Positions 35,701 through 46,937 of a DNA stretch of 64,000 bases are shown here, one piece after another. Location of the stretch: positions 711,841 through 775,840 of the forward strand of contig JAADJZ010000020.1 in NCBI GenBank assembly GCA_011032825.1. The letters run 5' to 3'. The first letter of the stretch is position 1, and every line of letters starts with the position of its first letter. A program made the position numbers and the translations under genes. This DNA comes from Massariosphaeria phaeospora. Lineage: Eukaryota > Ascomycota > Dothideomycetes > Pleosporales. The notes below the pieces were generated by a model. The model saw only the letters and a program-made list of their open reading frames with translations. It was not told where the DNA came from and ran no database searches.

Positions 35701-38700
35701 CGTTAACTACTTTAGGTTTAAAACTAAAACAATATAACAACTTTAGCAAGCTTAAGTAGTAGTAGCACTAGAGCACTAGCACGCACCGCAGCAACGGTAC
35801 TAGCAAAGCAAGCTAACTAAATAGAACAAATAAGCAAACAAATTAGCGAACTATTAGAAATAGTTGCAATTTTAAAGAGTTAAGAAACTAGTAGTGCTGC
35901 AAAAGCACTATTTCTAGAGAAATATAGCGAAAAAAAGAAAACACTACGATTATTTTTTACAAACATCAACTTCTACTGCTGTTACTATGCAACAAGCTTT
36001 TTTACGAAGCAAAACAAGATTTTTGCAGCTAGAATGCACATAAAGAACAACGCAGCAAAATAGTTTTAGCTACACGCAAACGATTATGTTAAGAGCAATA
36101 GCAAGCAAGAAATAAAGCTAAACACGCAACGTATTTTTGAAAACTAAGAATCGTTTAAAGAAGAGCTTTATACGATTTACAAGAAAGTAAACGAAACACA
36201 ACAAGCTATAAACAAACTTAGACTATTACAACAAAAAAAATCTGCAAGTAAATATACAATTAAATTTAAAAAAATTTAGGCTAAAGTAGACAACGTAGAA
36301 AAATAAAGCTTATGCAAGTTCTACTACGCAGGACTAAAAAAACATGTAAAAAATAAAATTAGTTAAAACAAAAAACTTAAAGAACTTAGAGAGTTAATTA
36401 AAACTGTAGTACAAATTAACAACTAACTATAGCAACGATAGTAGAAACGCAAGTTTACTATTAAACTATACATACGCCTAGTAGCTACGATTAAAAAAAC
36501 TTATTACTATAACTTAATAGACATCGACAGCGTTGAACGAGTCTAGAATAACAAACTACTACAAAAATAGTTTAATAAAAGAAACGCTACCTCGACAAAG
36601 CAAAACTCTAAAAACAAATTGTTAAAAGAAAAACGTTAAAGACGTTACAATAATAAAGTATGTTTTTAATACAGCAAAAACGAACACTTTTGCAGAAACT
36701 ACTTAGAAACACAATAGAAAGTAGCAAGCGCTTAGGCTGCTACTATTGCTATAGTTTAACTACAGCAAGTAGCTACACTATACTCAAAAAACTTCGAAAA
36801 ATCAAAAAACAATTAGATTTGAATAGAAAGTTTTGAAAACGTTACAAAGCTAACAAACTAAAACAACAAAAAACTATTAACTTTACAAGTTTAGAAAATT
36901 AACGAACAACTATAAAACTACAAATGCTAGATGTGCAGCTAGAAAACCTACATTACTTAGTATTGCAAGAACTAGTTTTATACGCTTTGAATTAAAGAAC
37001 TACAAAAATAAAAAGTTGCAAACGCAGCAATAGCACAACAAAAGCTAACAAAAAAGAAAATACAGTTCGCAGATTAAGATAATTACAAAAACCTACTTTA
37101 GCACTAGCGCAACGAAAAGAACTGTGTATACTACGCAAACAATAGAATTTTTGCTTAGCAACAGCTAGAATTACTATTACACGTTTTGCTCGAAAATAGC
37201 GAATGTACAGTAGCAGAATGCTACGTACACAATTACAACAATTAGTTTAAAAACTACAGCAGTAGCTGCAAATAAGCGTAGTGCTACAATAAAAAATGCC
37301 AAACGCACTAGTTTTACAAGCATATTACAGAATAGTAGCTTATAAGTTTAAAAAACAAGAACTACTTAAAATGCAACAACGAATTATGTATAAAAAACTA
37401 CAATACGTGCTAAGCAGCACGCTAGCTTTTTTGCACTACAAAATGTACTATCTATAAGCTATAAAAAAATGCAACAAAATAGAATTTTAAAAACTAAAAC
37501 TACGACAAGTTTTTAAAGCCTTAAGAATGCTTCGCTAGCAAATGCAACTACTACGAGCAATAAAACATTCTAAAAAAACAAGCTTTAAAAGCTTTCTTAG
37601 CAAAAAACTAGCGAGCTACTAAACCTACGGTTAGAATAGTATAAGTACTTTTAGCACAATCGTACAAAGCGTACAAAAAACGCAACTAAAATAGAATTAC
37701 ATAAAAATAAAAGCGAAAGTTGCAAGCTAAGAGCTTACTGCACTACTTAATAGCAAAGCTGCCTAAACATTAGTTTTTCTAGAATAAGTAAAAAAAAACA
37801 GAATACTTTACTAAGTTAAAAATTAACTAATACAAATAGTATTAGCTAACGGACAACTACTAGAATATAGAAACAGTTTAATTAACTTAAAAACCTAGAA
37901 AGTTAAGTTAAAAGTTGCGAGCATTAAGCATCGACAGTGTATTAATATTATAAACTTTAAAAGTTTTAACATGTATATTAGGTACAACTAGCTACAAAAA
38001 CACAACCTCAACGTTAATTAAAAAAACGAAACAATAAGTAGCTAAAGACTTAGAAAGAAAGTTGCTGTAGTACTACAAAACAGTTCAACAATTTAGAGCT
38101 TACTTAAAAACAAAAGAATTAGTTTAATTTTACTTTACAAGATTGCGAGAATTTGTAAAAAAAGCTTTTAGCAAATAGAAGTTATATAGATACAACGAGT
38201 TGCGCTTTTAAAAACAAGCAAACCGCAATCCAACCTCTCTAAAGAATAGAAAAAAGAGTTTAAAAACTTTTTTACTAAATACTAAACAAAGTTTAAAAGC
38301 TTCTTTAAGAAAAACAAAAAGTATAACCTAGCAAACTACTAAAAATAGAATTACAAAATTATTCTTAAAAAAAGAACAAAACTACGACTAGAACTAATGT
38401 ACTTTCTAACTTACAACTAGCAAAAGAAATTAAAAAAGTACATTTAAAGAAATATCTAGCGAGAATACATATACCTAAGCGAGAGCTTAATAGCGTCGCC
38501 GATATTGTTCGTACTAAAGAAAAACGAAAAATTGAAACTGTGCGTAAACTATTAACAGCTTAACAACGTTATACGAAAAAACGAATATTTACTACCGCTT
38601 ATTTAGAAGCTTATAGATTAACTTTAAGAAGTAAAATAAATTACGAAACTTAACGTACGAAATAGATACTATCGCATTAAAATTGCAAAAGAGCACGAAT

Positions 38701-41700
38701 AGTTAATAGCTTTTAAAACTTAATATAGACTCTATAAGTACTAGGTTATGCTATTTAAACTAACTAATGCTCTAGCTACGTTTTAGGCCTTAATTAACAA
38801 AGCACTATACAAATACTTAGACATTTTTGTTACAGCGTACTTAAACAACGTATTAATATACTTTAAAAAAACGCTCGAAGAATATTAGAAGCATGTTAAG
38901 AAAGTGCTACAAAAGATAAAGCAGTACTAACTACTACTTTACTTAAAAAAATGTAAATTTCACGTTACAAAAACTAGCTATCTAGGATTTATTATTTTAA
39001 AAGAAAGTATGTTTATAAACTCAAAGAAGATTTAAACTGTACAAGAATAGCTAACTTTTAAAATAGTAAAAAACGTGCAGTTCTTTTTAAAATTTGCTAA
39101 CTTCTATTAAAAGTTTATTAAGAATTACTCTAAGACCACGACACTGCTCTTAAAAGTTACTAAAAAAAATAAAAAGTTTAAATAAACAGAAGCACAAGAA
39201 CAGGCGTTTTAAAAACTTAAAAAGAAGTTTACTACAGCACTAATACTACAAATGCACGACCTAAAAAAGAAAACTTAAGTAAAAACCAATGCCTTAAACT
39301 ACGCATTAGAAGCAATACTATTACAACAATGCAACGATAGGAAATAGAAACTAGTGTTTTACTATTCTAGAAAGTTCTTAAGAGCAGAACTCAACTACAA
39401 CGTTTACAATAAAAAGCTATTAGCAATAATATTCGCTTTTAAACAATAGAAAGCATAGCTAAAAAAAGCAAAGCATTAAGTACAAGTGTACTTAAATTAT
39501 TAAAACTTTACTAGCTTTACTACAACTAAGAAATTAAACTAACAACAAGTTAAATAAGCTGAATTTATAGCAGATTACGACATTAAGATTTACTATCGCA
39601 AAGAAACTAACAATAGAGCTGCAAACGCGCTTAGTCGAAGATTAGATTTTATAAAAACTAACAAACTAGTTACGCACAACCTAGTATTACGACAGAACTT
39701 AAACAAAACTCTTAAATACAACTAACTACGATTAGCTAAAATAGCTAGAGTTACGAGCATTAAAGAAAAAATGCACTAAAAATAAAGCAAAAACGACTAG
39801 CAAAGATAAATAGTTACAAACAACACTAAAGCTATATAGCTTATTTAGAAATTACATGCTTCACAAGCATATAAACACTTAAGAATTAACAAAATAGTTT
39901 AACAAATTTTAAATAAGTACTTAATGCTCTATGTACAAAACACAGTTTAGAAAGTAGTAAGCAACTATTTAAATTGTTTAAAAAACAAACCTAAGAGATA
40001 CAAGCTCTACGAATTACTTTAACTACTAAAACTACTCGCACGCTTATGAATTAGCGTTACAATAAACTTTATAGTAAAGCTTTTAAAATTGTTAAAACCC
40101 AAATTAGCACGGCTATGCAACTTGATTTTGGTAATCGTAGATTGATTAACCAAAGAATTACATTTCGTACCAACAAAAGAATTAATTATAGCAGAAAAAA
40201 TAGCCTACGAGGTTACAAAAGCACTCGTCGCTAATTACAAATTACTAGAACAGTTTATTACTAATAGAAACAAGCTGTTTACATTAAAGTTTTGAAATAC
40301 GTTTTTAGCCTAGTTAGAAGTTGCAAAGAAACTATTAACTAGCTTTTACCTACAAACAAACAGCTAGACAAAACGAACAAACTAAATACTAAAACAGTAT
40401 CTACGAATGTACACTAACAAGTTGCAAAACAACTAAGTTAAACTTCTACTAACAGCACAATTAGCTTACAACAGCACAAAGTCTACGACTACAAAACACT
40501 CGCTTTATTACGCAAACTATAGATATAAGCTAGTAGCTTATTAGAATTTAAAGAATATTGAAAGCATTTTGCTAGTAGTAAACAACAAGGCTTTTAGAAT
40601 GCAAGAATTACACAACGAATTAAGCTAACAAATCGCTTAAAAAAACCTTACGACAGCTAAGTTAGCAAATAAAAAAAAGCTTAAAAGACTAACTTTTAAA
40701 AAGGAGAATAGAGTTTTTCTCTTACAAAAAAACCTAAAAACTAAACAACTATGCAACAAGTTAAACAACTTTCAAATAAAACTGTTTAAAATTCTAAAAG
40801 TTAAAAGACTTGTATTATTTAAACTACAGCTACCTACAAGCATGCGCATACATCTAGTTTTTTACAAATTACTTTTTAAACTAGCACTACTAGACGCCGA
40901 AGTAGCAACTAATATCAAACTCAAAGACAAAAAGTACGAAGTCGAAGAAATTAAAAACCTACAAAAGTTTAGACGTTAGTAGAAATACTTAGTTAAATAG
41001 CAAGAATAGCTAGAAAGCTAGAATACATAGAAACTAATACGAAATCTTACGAACTGCAAGGAACTAGTACGGGCATATTACTAGCGAAATCTAAAAGCAA
41101 AGAAACCAAGTTCTCTAAGAAAGCAAAAAAATTAAAAAAAAAAAAAGCGAGTAGAGAAGAGTTAGTCTGTAACTAGCCTAGGTTAGCTAAAAACAATTTA
41201 AGTAGTAGTAGTATAGAACTATTAGTAGAAGCTGTACTCTTAAAATCAAAAAAAGCGCTTAACTGCGCTTTTTTAAGACGTTTTATTTCTTTAATCGTTG
41301 CTAGCTTACGAGCAAACAACTTTTTCTTTTTACTAACGGCTGCGTTAACTTAAGCCCGAAGCTCTAGAACACGCTAACGAACTTTAAGCTTTTAAAACTC
41401 TACTGCAAAAAGCTTTTAACGCAGAAACCGCTGTTTCTTAGCAACAGCAGCAAACTCTTTTTTAAAAAGAAAAAAACTACACACTAAGCTAGAAGAAATA
41501 CAGTCTAAACAAGTTTCTTTAGGCGAAAGAAAACACTTTAGACTTTTTAACAAATAGCAATAGTAGAGCTTCGCTACAAAGTAATCTATTGCATAGATAC
41601 GCGCAAAACAAGCGTGCTTACAAATAGTTAACTTTGCAAAAAAAAATACAAAGACTTTAAGCATAGTTAGACTCTAGAACTTAAAGAAATACAAAAGAAA

Positions 41701-41830
41701 GTTACGACACAACAAGAATCAAAGTTAACTTACTTTTATACAAAAAAGCACTTTTAATGCAAAGCGCAAAAAGAACTAGCACAGCATAGCAAAACAGCTA
41801 TTAAGACAATATTCTTAAAGAAAGAAATAA

Positions 41831-42328
41831 TGTTATAAACAAAGATAATACTAGGTATTGTAAACTAAGCAACGACGTAAAAAAGTTGTTAAAGCTTGCA
41901 AGTACAAAACAAAAGTACAGCAACGCGCAAAGCAAGATTAGGTTAGCAAAAGTTACGTAATGCGCTACGAGTGCTACAAACCTTAGCACGTAGCACACTA
42001 AGCAATAGTTGCTACGAGCGCTACGAGTGCTACGGCGTAGCAAAACGTAGCAAGCAAAGCAAAACGCTTTTAGCAAAGAATTATAGAACTATATAGATTA
42101 GCAGAATTTCTTTTACAGTTTAGATTCTTTGTAGTTAACTTTCTTAAGTACATTTTATACATAGATTGAATTTATAGGCAACAAATTGTTACTTTGTTAT
42201 TCTATTCAAAATAAAATTGAGATTGTTTTTTTGTTGTTATTAAGCTTTTTAAATACAGAACAATTCTTTAGGCAGAATTTTTAAGTTCGATAACTCGTAC
42301 CTTTAGTAAGAGAACACTTCTAATAATA
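41831..42328 (+). repeat. Gypsy 3' LTR
   Basis: 498 bp, same sequence as the 5' LTR with many transitions. Its last CA has become TA, consistent with RIP. A purine-rich run (AAAGAAAGAAATAA) precedes it as the polypurine tract. Confidence 0.9.
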
Positions 42329-43132
42329 TATATGTTAATATTATACTTTAGTAAACTACGCATTTACACTCTTTTAGTTGCCTACGACAGCGTTTTATTA
42401 AAGAAAAAAGCTAAAACTTACACATATAAAGTGCTTGAGAAGAATAAAAAAAGCAACTTTGTTTATGAAAATAGCAAGCGCAAGATGAAAACAGTAATTG
42501 CTAGCTAGCTTAACAATTAAAAGAACTTTAACACACTTTCTAAGTTTACGAATTACGCTACAAAAAGTAGAAATATCTATGTAGCTTTTTTTACTTACAC
42601 TACCTTGTTAGCCTTAGCTTTAGCAAGCTACGATAACTACAATGTTTTTAACAAAGCTACTAGTTAACATGCTTAAGTTAAAGTTATTGCTAAATAAGTT
42701 AAAAGTAGCAAAGCTTTTTATATCTATGATACTAACGTTATTAACTACTCTATAAAAACAACTAACAAGAATAGCAATGCAAAACTAAAAGAACGCAAAG
42801 AGCTTTTTAACAATAGGCAACATTAACTTTACAAGCTACTTAAAAAGCGTAGCGTCTAAAAAGTTTATTTTTGCTTTTTTGCATTCTAAGACGATAAATG
42901 CATGTACTAACGTATGCAATTAAATTTATTAAAAAAGTTATTAACAAAGAAAATAGAACTATAGATAAAAAAAAAAAGTTGTTTAAAAAGTTTGCCTACT
43001 TTACTTATGCTTAAGAAACTTCTTTTTGAGAAAAAATACAAGCACATTTTTTCTTACTAGGTTTTAATAAAGCTTATTAGTTTTTATTCTCTTTTTGCTT
43101 TCACATGTCTATGACTTTACAGCAAAGAAAAG

Positions 43133-43240
43133 TGTTTAAAATTACATAATTTTCAGCTACTATATATAGTCTCTGTAGTTGCTACTTCGTTATTACTTAA
43201 TTAATTACTTTGCTTTTAATTTTATAGTTACATTCTAACA
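43133..43240 (+). repeat. Copia 3' LTR
   Basis: 108 bp, TGTTTAAAATTACATAATTT to TTCTAACA, preceded by AGCAAAGAAAAG as polypurine tract. It is more RIP-mutated than the 5' LTR. Confidence 0.92.
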
Positions 43241-43461
43241 CTTTGATTTCTATACAAAGAAAAAGCGCGTTGGAAAGTAAAAGTTGCTTATATTTAATAG
43301 CTATAGCTTACACTTTGCAAATAAGTTTATTAAGTTCTGCTACAAGCAAAAGATTTGGCTATTTTTTTTGCTTCTTTACACTTCGCATATACTACAGCTG
43401 CTAGATGTCGTAGTTTTCTAGCCGTACAAATACTACTACAAACAAATAGTAGAGTACGCTA

Positions 43462-45325
43462 ATGTACTTTACGAGTTCGTGCACTACACAAGTTCGTGCA
43501 CTACTTTTGCCAAGCTCTTACCAACTCAACTTCTATACGTAATACCTTAACAACAATACTAAATAGAGCTTTCTAATAAGCGTTAGATACAAACTGCTCT
43601 TTAGGCTTTTAAACAAAACGCAACACTTTTTTTGCAACGCGCTGCAGCTATTTACAAAGTTACTTATACAACACTAAGCTGCTAACGCGCAGAACAAACT
43701 CTACAAGCAAATTGCTAGCTAAAATTAAAGAATCTAACAAAGACTAAAGAGAGCGTAGTTGTTGAGCATATACTTAACTTTATTTTGCGCAGATTCTTTT
43801 TTAAGCTCGCAGCTGTAGCTAATATAGCTAATTCTTTACGCGCAAAGCGCAATTTAGGCTAGGTTAGCTTAAACTAGTTTAGTACGTAGGTTATGCACTG
43901 CCTTGAGTTTACAATAAAGTTTAATTGCAAGTACAATTACAAAAAAGCACTTTGCGAGAATTCTAAAGTTATTTAGAGCTAGTTTCGCCTAGTAGCTAAC
44001 ATAAAAGCTAAGTACAGTATCTAGAATAAAGACACGTACAACTTCGACAAGACAGGCTTTATAATAGGCTAGATATTAACTAAAGCAGTTGTTACAGCTT
44101 TAGAGAAACAAAAAAAGCTAAAGGCAATACAGCAAGGCAATAGAAAGTAAACAACAGTTATCTAAAGCATCAACGCAACAAGGTAAGCTATTCTACTTTT
44201 TATTATCTTTAAAGGCTGCTACTACCTCTTTGCTTAGTACAAGAAAAAAAATCTGCTCTAAAACTAAGTTATTGCAGTTTCTAAAAAAGGCTAGACAACA
44301 AATAAGCTTAGCTTGCAGTAGTTAAAGCACTTTAATAAGCATACAAAGAAAAAAGTAGTTAGCAGCTACTAACTACTCGCAATTGACAGCTATAAGAGCT
44401 ATAACTCGCTTGCATTCTAGCAATACTACAAGAAAAACAAAATTATTACTATTTGTATGCTTTTGCACTTATCGCACTTTCTGCAGCTTCTTAATATAGG
44501 TTGTTTTGCTTCTTTAAAAAAAGCGTACGGGCGCTAAGCCAAAAATTTTATGCGCAACTAGATTATTTACATTACAAAACTTAAGTTTCTACTATGCTTT
44601 ATACGCGCTTATAATGCTGCAATTACTAAAAGTAATATCTAAAAAGAGTTTTAAAGCGCTAGATTAGTTTTATTTAACTTAAAATAGGTTATAACAGCTC
44701 TTAACGTCTAGTTGCGTACTCTATTACTACTACTACTTATCAACAACAAGCCTTAGCAGTCGCAAACTCTAAGCAATACTTTTAAACTAGAGTCGCAATT
44801 GACGCTTGTAAAGGCAAGAATTTAAAAGTATATAGATAGCTTACCAACGTCTATAGTAGAAGCTTTTAAAAAAGTTTCAAAAAAAGCAGCTATTATCGCG
44901 CACAAGCTAGTGTTAGCGCAACGGAAAATAGCTAAGCTGAAAGTAGCAAATAAAGCCGCTACGCGACGTAAATCGCATAAAAGAAAGCAGGTTTAGGCAG
45001 AAAAAACCTTAACAGTTGAGAATAAAGCTTGTTTAACTGCTCTAAAGAAGTTTAGAGCGCGTAGTAATAAAAAAAAGCTAAAAACGCAAGTGCGCGCTAA
45101 AGCAGGTGAACTATCTCAAAGGCAGTGTAAATAGTGCAATTAAACTAGGCATAACGCGCGTACGTGTAAGCAAGCAGTAAAAGTAAACTCTAAATAATAT
45201 CTTGTGTTATATTGCTCTATACAAGGCTAAAGTAAGCTGTTTTGCGCCAAAATAGAGTGGTTTTGGTAGGAGCTTGGCAAAAGTAGTGCACGAACCTGTG
45301 TAGTGCACGAACCCGTAAAGTACGT
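43462..45325 (+). mobile_element. pogo-like element B, copy 3
   Basis: 1,864 bp, TIRs as in copies 1 and 2, TA at 43460-43461 and 45326-45327. It interrupts the host Fot1 transposase after VEYA. The transposase relic is in plus orientation with multiple TAG codons. Confidence 0.9.
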
Positions 45326-46937
45326 TATACAAAATAGCTGCGAGAATTTCAACAAAGTAGAGTTTCTAAATAGAATTACCAAGCTACGCCTTCAAACTTT
45401 CAAGCTAGCAACAATTTTAAGCGCCTTTAGGCAGGCAGGTATATACTCGCTTAACAAAGAGATCGTACTCTCTACTTTGAAAACAATTAATCGCCTAAAA
45501 ACGCCTCTACAGCAACAACTTTTCTTTGAGCTAAGTACTTCGCCTACACTTGTTATAGCAGCGGAGATTACTAAGTTTACGCGTAAACACCTACAAGAGG
45601 TTGATCCGTACACTAGCGAGGTTAGCTTCCTTGAAAAACGCGTTACAAAGCTCTCAAAAGGGGCAGTAGCGAGCGCGCTAGCGCGTGAGCGCGCTGAGAT
45701 GGATTTACAGCGCAACTCTATAACCTCAAAAGCGCAGGCAAAGCGCTAACTTGGAGATCAACGAGTAATACAGAAAGAAAAAGCAATCTACATTAGAGAT
45801 GCTCGCTTTCAAGTAGCTAAACGCAATACTATAGAAGCTGCAAAGAGAAAGAGTTATCTGTTAGTAGCTTAGCTAAACGCAGAGACTTGCACGAAAAGAG
45901 TTCTATACACTCTCTTTTCACTTTCTCTCTCCATACACTCTAGAGATTTTCTAGAGAAAGCCAAGGCGTATCTTAGCGCTATAGTAACTTGTATAGGCGT
46001 AGAATACCCGTTAGCGTAGAGCTTGAATTAACGGTGAATATAAACGGTACTGTAGTGTATTCTAGGCTATAAGCGCTCAAAGCTAGATCTTAGTAAACGC
46101 CTTAATTGCTCCAAATACGCTATATAGTTCGTTTTTTTGCTCTTAGCTAGCTTCGCCTATTACCTAAGATTCCTCAAACAGTGCTCTGCTTGCCTTATCG
46201 TCGTCGTCGCTATAGTTGATCAATAGTAACGCTTGAGCAATCAAATCGGCGTTTTTTTTTTCGCGTAGGGTTTCTTCATGATTGCCGATGGCTATAAGGC
46301 CAGAGTTGCTCTAGTTTTGTAAGCAAAGGCAGCTCTCTAGTGTATCCTCCTTTATATTGGAGCGCCGAGGCGCTAGAGTTATACTCTCTTTGCTAAAGAT
46401 TCTCTCTAGCTTAGAGCTTATAGCTGGGATCGCTAGGAGATCGATCGCCATACGTGAAAAGCGTGGGTATAATGCATTAATAGCTAGCCTTTGCTAGTAC
46501 TGTAAGAGCACTACGTTATCATCCGTCTCTCGTAGCGTAGAGAGGTAGTAGCCAAGCTTGTTTCCTGTAAAAAGTTCAGGCGTAGGCAGTTTGCGCGATT
46601 CTTTGAGCCGATTGAGGAGAGGATGGTACTGTAGCTTAGATGTAGGCGTATTACCGCTTATTTTAGCAAGCAGAGCTCGCCTTTGTAAAGAGCTTTGAGA
46701 TAATTGAAATAGAAAAGTCTTCTCTAGCGTAGCAAGGTAATCCTTCTCATACAGCTTACGAACTTTACTAATAAAGTAATCTGCCCACTCCTTACTCTAG
46801 GCGTCCACTAAATACCTCTTCTTTTGGCGAGAATCAAGTAATACAACGGCTGCGTAGGCAGGCGTTACATTAGAGAGCGCGTAGTACTTTTGAGCCTTCT
46901 TCCACCTCTGCTCAATGGCCACCCAAAACGCTACATG

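Larger units (their letters stand above)
35200..42328 (+). mobile_element. Ty3/Gypsy chromodomain retrotransposon
   Basis: 7,129 bp with LTRs at 35200-35700 and 41831-42328 and a TATAT duplication (35195-35199, 42329-42333). In order: a gag zinc knuckle (CF*YSKNEHFC, near 36,660), a Cys-rich stretch (36.9-37.7 kb), reverse transcriptase (about 38,470-39,000, with AYLNNVLIYF from AYLDNVLIYS), RNase H (39.2-39.66 kb), integrase (39.86-40.7 kb) and a chromodomain (40.92-41.08 kb, KKYEVEEIKNLQKFRR ... YLVK ... NT*KLIRNLTN). The integrase-then-chromodomain order marks a chromovirus, which targets heterochromatin. All frames carry RIP stops. Confidence 0.92.
34586..43132 (+). pseudogene. Extra degenerate ORF downstream of Copia pol, split by Gypsy
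   Basis: After the RNase H end the Copia element has about 1.4 kb more before its 3' LTR (34,586-35,199 and 42,334-43,132). A single frame crosses the Gypsy insertion (…STATKIRI*LCY, then MLILYFSKLRIYTLLVAYD) and runs on to about 42,960 with few stops, nearly all TAG/TAA. It includes TYTYKVLEKNKKSNFVYENS and RNIYVAFFTYTTLLALALAS. I do not recognise it. It could be an accessory Copia gene or captured sequence. Confidence 0.5.
23689..43240 (+). mobile_element. Ty1/Copia retrotransposon with nested elements
   Basis: Identical-length 108-bp LTRs (23689-23796, 43133-43240) start TG and end CA and are flanked by the 5-bp duplication CTTTG (23684-23688, 43241-43245). A gag CCHC knuckle (CTYCYGTTYEKHNC) lies near 29,260; integrase-like sequence lies at about 30,090-30,700; reverse transcriptase with YVNNLLIA (from YVDDLLIA) near 31,780; and RNase H ends with an ADxLTKPL-like NELTKPLLKNAF near 34,530. 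That domain order defines Copia. Three pogo elements and a Gypsy element are inserted in it; net length is about 6.8 kb. All coding is broken by RIP stops. Confidence 0.92.
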
